The notes under the pieces: model-generated
Database searches by the model: none
The model's input: only the letters and a program-made list of their open reading frames with translations
What the model was told of the DNA's origin: nothing
In this document: positions 35,442-42,686 of the stretch, one piece after another
Numbering within the stretch: position 1 is the stretch's first letter
Layout: the number at the start of each line of letters is the position of its first letter
DNA from: JBBIOI01 sp037443425
GTDB taxonomy: Bacteria > Desulfobacterota > BSN033 > UBA1163
Assembly: GCA_037443425.1 (NCBI GenBank)
Contig: JBBIOI010000008.1
Coordinates: 1 to 48,082, forward strand
Direction of reading: 5' to 3'
DNA: 48,082 nucleotides
Made by a program: the position numbers and the translations under genes

Positions 35442-35966
35442 ATATATAATAAAATCAATAATTTAGAAACCGAAAAAAATTGCTGCACAAGGTTTGCACC
35501 ACATAGGTATCATTTCCTTTTTAAGCTCATAACTGGAGCCAGTTTTTCCAAAGCATACTTTGCCATCGTGAAGGTATGAGGCCAGAGTTATTTCTTTTAT
35601 TTCTCTGGAGGTGAAGGAGAGTTCCACAGTTTGGAAACCTGATAAATCTTTCAAATTCGAAAAGGCCGTAGAGATTTGGATAGAATTGTCAAATTGCTCA
35701 CCTGACTGGCTTTTAAGAAGAGAAGGTATTGCAAAAAGACTGTTGATTCCTTTTTTTGGTGGCCAAGATATAAGGGAAATTAGACGAATACAGATTGATG
35801 AATTCCTTGCGCATCTAAAAAATTCTGGATACTCAGATTGATGTAAGGTAAGAGTAAAAGGAGACTCTTTCGAAATGTCCTTCAAACTTTTTGTCGAGCT
35901 TATAACAAATCGCTCAACCTGACCTCCATTCCGCAGGCACTCCATAGCGGCAGGTGAACTTAGTTG
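35442..35966. other. Decayed accessory segment behind tRNA-Gln
   Basis: 525 nt without an intact gene. It contains a recombinase N-terminal fragment (35611-35841) and an integron attC-like site (35900-35972). A minus-strand frame (35463-35945) is open throughout; its last part has CFGKT and MWCKPC, so a cysteine-bearing small protein fragment cannot be excluded, but the rest is antisense to the recombinase fragment and the attC. Confidence 0.55.
35611..35841 (+). pseudogene. Tyrosine-recombinase (phage integrase) N-terminal fragment
   Basis: 76 residues after a GGAGG site, GTG start. The stretch SPDWLLRREGIAKRLLIPFF...DIREIRRIQIDEFLAHLKNSGYSD matches the SAM-like core-binding domain of phage-type tyrosine recombinases, which normally continues for another 250 residues to the R-H-R-Y catalytic domain. 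A TGA follows and no catalytic domain is present. Another frame further on (RRLFRNVLQTFCRAYNK, about 35863-35910) could be a shifted continuation, which I regard as weak. Position behind a tRNA suits a former integrated element. Confidence 0.45.
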
Positions 35967-35972
35967 TTAGAC
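35900..35972 (+). mobile_element. Single integron attC-like recombination site
   Basis: Imperfect 73-bp palindrome with attC architecture. The right core GTTAGAC (35966-35972) fits GTTRRRY exactly; the left core TTATAAC (35900-35906) fits the AAC half of RYYYAAC. Between them, left TAACAAATCGCTCAACCTG (35903-35921) pairs with right CAGGTGAACTTAGTTGTTA (35951-35969), with the small mismatches and unpaired bases normal for attC. A CCGC/GCGG stem (35931, 35947) closes the variable terminal region. No integron integrase and no second attC were seen in the window. The TAA ending the truncated ArnT-like frame lies inside the right core. Confidence 0.6.
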
Positions 35973-37217
35973 ATAGAAAAACAAACTTACCCTTGAAACT
36001 ACTTTTATGATAGAAATGAGAAATTTAGAAGCGGAGGGATCGATATTTAAATTAGCAAATGCAGGAATACAGTATAGGGCTATACCCATAAAAAAGAAAG
36101 AGGAGATAAAAAGATAGATTGGTAATAAGATAAAAATCTCCCGGACTGAATGACGATCGAAATCTAAGATATATGAATCCCAAAACCTCCCTACCAAAAT
36201 GGTAGCCGCTGGATAGAGAGGAAGCAGATAAATAGACCGTTTCCCTTTTGAAAAACTGAAGAATAGAAAAACGGAGATGAACCACACGAGAATGAAGAGA
36301 AAATCTTTCTGAAATTCTTTTTTTCTTTGTGATAGAACAGAGATCAAGGCCCCTGGAAAAAATAAGAACCAGGGAAGAAAATCAAAAGGAAAATTCAATA
36401 AATAGTAATAGATAGGCCGTACATGTGTCCATCATTTTGCATAAGCATCAACAGTGTGTTTAAAGAGGGTCTCCTTTAAAAAGGCCTTTCCACCTAGCAT
36501 TACTGCTAAAAAATACCAGCACATTACAAGAGCCGTAAATAGAAGCATTTCGGGTAGGAGTTTCATTTCTTTAATTCCACTCCAGTCTTTTTCAACGATA
36601 AAGTAAATTAAACTGACTAAAAGAGGAATAATAAAACCAACAGGTCCTTTAGCCAAAGTGGCAAATACCATACTGATATAAAACCCATAAATAAATAGTA
36701 CTTGTTTATCTTTTCCCTGTTTGCTATTTTTATACCAATGTAAAAAACAGAAAAGCGAAAGTGTCGTAAAGAAAGTGAGAGTGGCATCAATATTTGCCCG
36801 TGTAGAAAGGTAGGTAAATTCAAAGCATGTAGCAAGGATTAATCCAGAGAGAAATCCTGTTCGTGAATTAAACAATTTCTTTCCCATAAAGAAAGTGATT
36901 AAAACAGTGAGGGTTCCAAAAAGTGCTGATGGAAACCTTACCGAAAAAGAGGTAAACTCTCCCCAGACAAAGGAAGAAAGTGCTATAAGCCAGAAAAAAA
37001 GAGGAGGTTTGTCTCCATATACTTTTCCATTAAGATGCAGGAGAATCCAATTGCCTCTGTTAACCATCTCTCTTGAGATCTGAGCATAACGTGGTTCATC
37101 AGGATTCCAAAGATCCCATCTGCCTATATTTAGAAAATAGAGGACAAAACAGAGTCCTAAGATTATAACTATACTAAGCCATTGCCTTTTGTAAATCTCA
37201 GAAAGCCAACCTTCCAT
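35967..37217 (-). pseudogene. ArnT-like glycosyltransferase, broken (in-frame TGA, 3' truncated)
   Basis: GT39/GT83-type lipid-linked sugar transferase of the inner membrane. The first 261 codons carry the catalytic first-loop motif WNPDEPRYAQISREM, the HLNGKVYGDKPPLFFWL segment and several membrane helices. A TGA at 36434-36432 interrupts the frame, which then continues in the same frame (WTHVRPIYYYLLNFPFDFLPWFLF..., SFSKGKRSIYLLPLYPA) for 154 codons. Relatives are about 470-540 residues, so roughly the last 70-120 are missing; the frame ends at the attC core. Both lesions suggest loss of function. Last gene of the glycan operon, 37 nt after the intact paralogue. Confidence 0.8.
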
Positions 37218-37254
37218 CGATTTAAAACCCTTTCTTTAAAAAAAAGATATTCGA

Positions 37255-38664
37255 TTAATCGGTCACAGGGAAGGTCATCTTGTTAGAGACTAAGACTAAT
37301 TTTCCTCCTTTATATTTAAACTCCTGGATAAAAACCATTGGGACATCCTGTCCTTTTTGAGTTTTTTCAAAAGTTTCGAGGGACATTAAAAATAGTATTT
37401 TCTTATTATTTTTCAAATGTTTCGAGAGTTCTTCAGGAGTCTTAATTAAAGGGATTGGTTCTACCGGATCCAAATAGAAATTTATTTCTTCAATTGTGCT
37501 CATATCCAATCCGTATAAAAATAGTGGCGAGTCCTTCAAAAAAGGTTTTAATTCCTGGATAAGAATCATACCGGGTGAGTAAGAGTTATCCCTTTTTATC
37601 CAGTAATATTCTCGAGCATGCCATGTAAAAATGGTAAATAAAAAGAGAACAAGGAAAAAAGCAAATTTTTTTCGCCATGTGCCTCCAATCATTATTGCTA
37701 AAGGAGGAAGAGCTGGAAGAAGATATCGGGATGTTCTGAATTTAAATAACGTCAACAGGGAGAATAAGACAACAAACCAAATGATAAAAAAAGAAAGCTT
37801 AGAATTCCAGATTTTATATCTTTCTTTCAAGAGGTGAAAAAAGACAGAAGGTAAAAATATTGACCAGGGAGCAAATTCTCCCCAAATCGCGATAAAATAG
37901 AAGTAGATTGGCTCATGGCGAGAAAGAATCTTATTCTGTTTCACAAGCATAACAGACTGTTCCCATCCGATGCGCTGGATAAAGAGAAAGACCCAAGGAA
38001 GAACCGTGAAAAATAAAATCATATATCCAAGGAAGAATTCCTTAGAAATCAGTTTTTTCACCTGTCTCTCTTTGATGAGAAAGACCGATACAATAATCAG
38101 AGGCAATATTCCAAAAGGTCCCTTAGTCAGTACTCCTAAGCCCATAAAGAAGAAAAAAAGGCCATTGAAAAGAAATCTTTTCGATTCGTAATAACTCATG
38201 AAGAAACTATATAGCGATAAAATAATAAACAGACACAAAAGAATATCTGTTTTGGCCAGTCTTGATTGAAAGAAATATTGATAACTTGAAAGCAGGATTC
38301 CTCCCGCAAGAAGGCCATGTTGGGTTTTCCCATAAATCCTATTAGCCCACAGAAAAAGAATGATAGTGCCTACCCAAGCAGATAAAGCAGATGGTAATTT
38401 GGCAATAAATGGAGTAATTGACCCATAAAGGGAAGAGGGAATGGCCATTAGCCAGAAAAGAAGTGGGGGTTTATCAATAAAGATTTCTCCATTTAAATGA
38501 GGAACCACCCAATCTCCAGAACGAATCATTTCGCGGGTTACTTCTGCATAGCGAATATAACCATGGTTTTCGAGGCTTCTGGACCACAGATTGAAAAAGA
38601 GGATAAAGCCACTGATAAGGGTAAAAAAACAAAGATTAACCTCTCTTTCTTTTCCATTGGTCAT
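37255..38664 (-). CDS. ArnT-like glycosyltransferase, divergent catalytic loop
   Basis: 469-residue polytopic membrane protein of the phospholipid-carrier-dependent glycosyltransferase family (ArnT/PMT fold), with about 10-12 hydrophobic helices and a periplasmic C-terminal domain. VTREMIRSGDWVVPHLNGEIFIDKPPLLFWLMAIP is typical. However, the usual (D/N)PDE(T/P)RYA motif is replaced by ENHGYIRYA, so the conserved Asp-Glu pair of the first loop is missing. In ArnT this Asp is thought to be essential, so the protein may use a different base or act differently. It lies between the GT2 gene and the broken paralogue. Confidence 0.85.
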   Translation of the reverse strand: MTNGKEREVNLCFFTLISGFILFFNLWSRSLENHGYIRYAEVTREMIRSGDWVVPHLNGEIFIDKPPLLFWLMAIPSSLYGSITPFIAKLPSALSAWVGTIILFLWANRIYGKTQHGLLAGGILLSSYQYFFQSRLAKTDILLCLFIILSLYSFFMSYYESKRFLFNGLFFFFMGLGVLTKGPFGILPLIIVSVFLIKERQVKKLISKEFFLGYMILFFTVLPWVFLFIQRIGWEQSVMLVKQNKILSRHEPIYFYFIAIWGEFAPWSIFLPSVFFHLLKERYKIWNSKLSFFIIWFVVLFSLLTLFKFRTSRYLLPALPPLAIMIGGTWRKKFAFFLVLFLFTIFTWHAREYYWIKRDNSYSPGMILIQELKPFLKDSPLFLYGLDMSTIEEINFYLDPVEPIPLIKTPEELSKHLKNNKKILFLMSLETFEKTQKGQDVPMVFIQEFKYKGGKLVLVSNKMTFPVTD

Positions 38665-38737
38665 CCCATTGCCCTTTCAGATTCCTTTAAATTAAATTTT
38701 AAAGGAAATCTTTAAAAAACAAAAAAGATATTTCATC

Positions 38738-39463
38738 TTATATCCTTTCTTCAATTTCATAATGGATATGCCTTGTTTTCATCCATTTGACAGCAAGAAG
38801 ATCAATAAATGCAGACCACATCCGGTTCAAAGTAGTATATTTCGACTTCCCAAACCTTCTCGGATGATGAGTGATCGGTATTTCGATCACTCGAAAACCT
38901 TCCATCTTCACCAATGTGGGCATAAAACGGTGCATTCCCTTATAGAGTTTTAGGTTCTGCAGACACTCCCTTTTATAGGCCCGAAAGGTGCATCCGCTGT
39001 CCTTGATCATCTCTCCACTTAACCAGTTTCTGATCTTATTGGCAATTCTTGAAGTAATCCTTTTGATCCAGGGATCATTGCGCCTCTGACGCCATCCTGT
39101 GACCATATCATAATCTTTAAGGTATTCTAACATCCTTGGAATATCTCTGGGGTCATTTTGAAGATCAGCATCCATTGTGATTATGATCTCTCCCCTTGCC
39201 TCCTTTAGTCCTGCTGTGACTGCTGCTGTTTCACCACAGTTTTTCTTAAATCCGAGGATTCGTATCTGAGGGTATTGATTCACCATCTCCTTCAGCATTG
39301 CCCGGCTCCGGTCCGTACTTCCATCATCGACAAAGATCATCTCATAGACTCTTCCAAGGTCTTCGAGTACTTCATGGATCTGGGGGACCAAAATGGGAAG
39401 GTTCTCCGCTTCGTTATAGACTGGTAGGACAACCGATATCTCTACCTTTTTGTTTTCGGTCAT
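38738..39463 (-). CDS. GT2 glycosyltransferase (DPM1/ArnC-like)
   Basis: Cytoplasmic-face family 2 glycosyltransferase, 241 residues, expected to transfer a sugar from a nucleotide donor to undecaprenyl phosphate. The GT-A core is visible: VVLPVYNEAENLP, VDDGSTDRS, MDADLQNDP (DxD-like metal site), GWRQRRNDP and KDSGCTFRAYKRE. The two C-terminal membrane helices of ArnC are absent; the protein ends in a soluble amphipathic segment, as in DPM1-type enzymes. It would make the lipid-linked donor used by the ArnT-like proteins encoded on either side. 17 nt after the DegT gene. Confidence 0.9.
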   Translation of the reverse strand: MTENKKVEISVVLPVYNEAENLPILVPQIHEVLEDLGRVYEMIFVDDGSTDRSRAMLKEMVNQYPQIRILGFKKNCGETAAVTAGLKEARGEIIITMDADLQNDPRDIPRMLEYLKDYDMVTGWRQRRNDPWIKRITSRIANKIRNWLSGEMIKDSGCTFRAYKRECLQNLKLYKGMHRFMPTLVKMEGFRVIEIPITHHPRRFGKSKYTTLNRMWSAFIDLLAVKWMKTRHIHYEIEERI

Positions 39464-39480
39464 TTTGTTTCATTCTCCTC

Positions 39481-40593
39481 TCAATTATTTTCAAAGAACT
39501 CCTGAATGATAGCACATACGTAGTCCACTTTATCTTTTTCAAGTTCAGGATAGATGGGTAGGGATAGAATTTTCTTACAAATCTCCTCTGTCTTTGGAAG
39601 TTTTGGCTGTTCACCCAATGTGTTTCGAACAGCTGGCTGAAGGTGATTGGGAATCGGATAATGAATCCCTGTCTGAATCCCTCTTGTCTTCAAAAATTCA
39701 GCCAGCCTCTCTCGATCTTCAGTCTGGGTCACATAGAGATGGTAAACCGGTTCAGCCCAATCCTTGACCTTGGGTGTAATGATAGGAAGACCTTTTAGAC
39801 CCTCGTTATACCATTGGGCAATTCGTCTCCTCGATTCATTAAATCCGTCCAATCTTCTAAGTTGTAAGCGACCAACTGCAGCTTGGATTTCATTGAACCT
39901 TAAATTATATCCAACCAACTCATGTTCATATTTCTCTTTCCGACCATGATCTCTCAACATTCGACATGTCATTGCTATTTTTGCATCCGATGTAACAAGG
40001 ATTCCACCATCTCCAAAAACCGTCATATTTTTGGAAGGATAAAAAGAAAAACAACCACCTATCCCAAAGGCTCCTACCTTTGTTCCTTTAAATTTTGCAC
40101 CATGTGCCTGACAGCAATCTTCAAGTATAAAAAGTCCATGATGTTTTGCCAGATAAAGTAAAGCCTCCATATTGGCTGGGTGGCCATAAAGATGAACAGG
40201 AAGAATCCCCTTGATACCCTTTACGCCAGGTATCGAATCTTTTTTCTTTAAAACTGTTTCAACATGATTGGGATCCATTGTAAAAGTCTCATCAATATCG
40301 ATGAAGATGGGTCTTGCTCCAACATGATATATTGGTTCAATCGTTGGAAAAGCAGTAAGAGAAGGGACGAGAACACCATCTCCTTGCCCAACTCCAATGG
40401 CTTTGAGAAAGAGAAAGAGGGCAGATGTTCCGGAAGAGGTGAGAACTCCATATTTGACCCCTATAAACTGTGCAAACTCCTTCTCGAACTCTTTGCACTG
40501 GTTTCCTAAAATATACTGCCCGGAATCGATCACCTCAAGTACATAATCCTTAATCTCCTGGTCCACATATGGTTTTGATAGAGGAACTTTCAT
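39481..40593 (-). CDS. DegT/DnrJ/EryC1/StrS-family sugar aminotransferase
   Basis: PLP-dependent transaminase acting on keto-sugars linked to nucleotides, 370 residues. The PLP lysine K188 lies in FSFYPSKNMTVFGDGG; other family motifs are TSSGTSALFLFLKA, VHLYGHPANM, EDCCQAHGA and GYNLRFNEIQAA, plus QTGIHYPIPNHLQP at the C-terminal side. It directly follows a Gfo/Idh dehydrogenase gene. Such pairs oxidise then aminate C3 of UDP-GlcNAc (GnnA/GnnB) or related UDP-sugars (WlbA/WlbC type), or they could amine C4. Product position cannot be read from sequence; the WbpE/GnnB-like pairing favours C3. Confidence 0.9.
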   Translation of the reverse strand: MKVPLSKPYVDQEIKDYVLEVIDSGQYILGNQCKEFEKEFAQFIGVKYGVLTSSGTSALFLFLKAIGVGQGDGVLVPSLTAFPTIEPIYHVGARPIFIDIDETFTMDPNHVETVLKKKDSIPGVKGIKGILPVHLYGHPANMEALLYLAKHHGLFILEDCCQAHGAKFKGTKVGAFGIGGCFSFYPSKNMTVFGDGGILVTSDAKIAMTCRMLRDHGRKEKYEHELVGYNLRFNEIQAAVGRLQLRRLDGFNESRRRIAQWYNEGLKGLPIITPKVKDWAEPVYHLYVTQTEDRERLAEFLKTRGIQTGIHYPIPNHLQPAVRNTLGEQPKLPKTEEICKKILSLPIYPELEKDKVDYVCAIIQEFFENN

Positions 40594-40625
40594 CTTAACT
40601 CCTTTCCCCTTTTATTAAAAATTCT

Positions 40626-41594
40626 TTAACATTCAATCTCGATTCTTTTCCCGCTCCGATAGGATGCATAGCAGGCTTCCACAACCTTCAATGCCTCATA
40701 GCCAGCCTGTCCATCTGCTAGTGGTTTTGACCGACTTTTTATTGAGTTGAAAAAAGCCTTTAACTCCTTAGTCAATGGTTCTTCAGATTCAAAAGGGATA
40801 TTTTGAATCTCCCCTTCAATGGCGATGCATTTTCCTCCCTTTTGTTCATGTCGATTTTGGTAGAAAAAGAGGAGATTTTTCTGGAAGTCACAATAAATGC
40901 TCGCCCGATTACCAACAATGGCAATATCCCTTTTCTTCTCCGGACACATATAACCTGCTTCAATTAAAACGATCTTCCCCCTATAGTCTAGCACTGAAAC
41001 TGAAGTGTCATCAAAAGGAAGGTTAAGATAATTCTTTACAACAGCGGTTACGGCATCGGGAGGGGAATTAAAAAAATAATTGAAGAGGTCGAAATAATGG
41101 ATCGAATCAGTATGGGTCACTCCCACATCCATTCTGGGCCTTTTAAAACCCATAAAATGACCATAAGCATATTGAATTTCACCAAGTCTTCCCTCATCCA
41201 GAAGGCTTTTAATCTTTGAAGAGGCAGGATGATAACGGTAAATGTGACCAACCTGGAGAATTAATCCTCTAGTGTTAGCCATCCTGATCAATTCTTGTGC
41301 CTCAGAAGAGCTAAGCGTAATTGGTTTTTCCACGAAGACATCTTTTCCCTTCTTAAGGCAATCCTTACAAATTTCAAGATGACTATCTGCTGGGGTAACA
41401 ATATCAACTGCATCGACTCGATCAAGAAAATCTTGATAATCAGCTGATAGATGATCCTCTGGAATTGAAAATTTCTTACACTCCTTTAATTGTTCTGGAT
41501 TTGAATCGACCACATAAAGTTCGTCAGTGATGTTTACCAGAGTTTTTAGATGATTTTTACCCCATCTTCCTATCCCAATCAATAAGATCCTCAT
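40626..41594 (-). CDS. Gfo/Idh/MocA-family sugar dehydrogenase
   Basis: NAD(P)-dependent oxidoreductase of 322 residues. Rossmann GIGRWGKNH near residue 8, the family EKP motif (DVFVEKPITLS, with the catalytic Lys), GHIYRYHPA and a C-terminal alpha/beta domain with THTDSIHYFDLFNYF (His and Asp for catalysis). The arrangement resembles WlbA/WbpB and GnnA, which oxidise the 3-OH of UDP-sugars, and it sits 32 nt before the DegT aminotransferase that would use the 3-keto product. myo-Inositol dehydrogenase-like roles are an alternative but do not fit the neighbours. Confidence 0.88.
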   Translation of the reverse strand: MRILLIGIGRWGKNHLKTLVNITDELYVVDSNPEQLKECKKFSIPEDHLSADYQDFLDRVDAVDIVTPADSHLEICKDCLKKGKDVFVEKPITLSSSEAQELIRMANTRGLILQVGHIYRYHPASSKIKSLLDEGRLGEIQYAYGHFMGFKRPRMDVGVTHTDSIHYFDLFNYFFNSPPDAVTAVVKNYLNLPFDDTSVSVLDYRGKIVLIEAGYMCPEKKRDIAIVGNRASIYCDFQKNLLFFYQNRHEQKGGKCIAIEGEIQNIPFESEEPLTKELKAFFNSIKSRSKPLADGQAGYEALKVVEACYASYRSGKRIEIEC

Positions 41595-41606
41595 ATCCTC
41601 ACACTC

Positions 41607-42662
41607 CTAAGATTTTCTCCTGAAATAGCCGATGAATATTATAATACAATAAATTCCACAAAATAAGAAGATCAAAACCAAAACATAGAGTATCCACTCT
41701 ATATCCTGAATGATTGGAAAAAATTTAGTGAAAACTGCCTTTTTAATTCTAACCTCAAATTTATTTTCATTTCTAAGTATTATCATTTCTTCACTTATTT
41801 GATTCTCATCGACATTTATTCTCAATATATGGTAGAATTTCCCCCATTCGGGTTGTGACCTTTTAAGACGACCTCCCCCTCCAGAGACAATCAGGTTTAC
41901 TCCTTTTCTCTGGCCCCTCCAATAACCATGATAGTCTCCAAAAAAGCAGGTAGTCACCTTGTAAGTCTCTAAAAGGGAGAAAAATTCCTCTTCATTTGAA
42001 ATTGGAAGAGAACCTTTAATATACTCGACTAACCCCTTCGGCGGGTAATGAATAAAAACGAAAATATACTTCTTATTTCCTCCCTTTTTGGATAAAGTAT
42101 AACGAAGATAATTTAAAGAGACGGATGGGTTTTTCAGATCGATTCCACAAATGATGAAAAGGCAGTTGTTAAAAATGAAATCGAAGTTCATTGGACCATA
42201 AAGTGATTCATAAATCTCCGTGGTAACCCTTCGTTTCCTACTCTTTATCTTTGAGGAGCTAAAATCAATATCATGATTTCCTGCAACAAGAAAGACAGGA
42301 AAGGAAGGCTTGATCCCGGTTATCATTTCTCTAAGAAAGAAGCGGTGGTTCCATATATCAGGATGATTAACAAAATCTCCTAAGATGACCATAAACGAAG
42401 GGGTCCCTTCCTTCGAAGCCAATTTGATCAGGGTTTCCGCTCTTTCAGCACCCTCCGTATCTCCTATCACCAAAAAGGAGAACGGAAGCCCCTTTTCCCT
42501 TAATGTATTAACATTTGAAACCCTATTGCCGATCAAATATTCAGTAGGAATGTTCTGATAATCTTGATAAAGTTTGATTACCCATACGAAGAAACCAGCG
42601 AAGAATAAAAATACAATCGCCAAGGCTATCCAGATTATTTTGCTTCTTTTTTCTCTTTTCAT
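41607..42662 (-). CDS. Membrane-anchored calcineurin-like phosphoesterase
   Basis: 351-residue metallophosphoesterase with a membrane helix at each end (about 9-30 and 322-345). The positive ends are consistent with a periplasmic catalytic domain. The metal motifs are GDTE (D68), GDFVNH (95-100), GNHD (128-131), FIHYPP and GDYHGYW. The first motif is normally D-x-H; here the His is Glu (E70), so metal binding at site 1 is altered or the protein is a variant subgroup. In the glycan operon it might dephosphorylate an undecaprenyl diphosphate or a lipid A phosphate, but that is guesswork. 12 nt before the oxidoreductase gene. Confidence 0.8.
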   Translation of the reverse strand: MKREKRSKIIWIALAIVFLFFAGFFVWVIKLYQDYQNIPTEYLIGNRVSNVNTLREKGLPFSFLVIGDTEGAERAETLIKLASKEGTPSFMVILGDFVNHPDIWNHRFFLREMITGIKPSFPVFLVAGNHDIDFSSSKIKSRKRRVTTEIYESLYGPMNFDFIFNNCLFIICGIDLKNPSVSLNYLRYTLSKKGGNKKYIFVFIHYPPKGLVEYIKGSLPISNEEEFFSLLETYKVTTCFFGDYHGYWRGQRKGVNLIVSGGGGRLKRSQPEWGKFYHILRINVDENQISEEMIILRNENKFEVRIKKAVFTKFFPIIQDIEWILYVLVLIFLFCGIYCIIIFIGYFRRKS

Positions 42663-42686
42663 TTTAATAACAAAATCAATTTAATT

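Noticed and set aside
35463..35945. 160-codon minus-strand open frame behind the tRNA
   Set aside because: Most of it is antisense to the recombinase fragment and it starts inside the attC-like site; only the last 50 or so residues look protein-like, which is not enough to call a gene.
36432..36434. UGA as a selenocysteine codon or reassigned Trp codon
   Set aside because: TGA ends many genes here and the gene is also 3'-truncated; no sign of recoding was seen.
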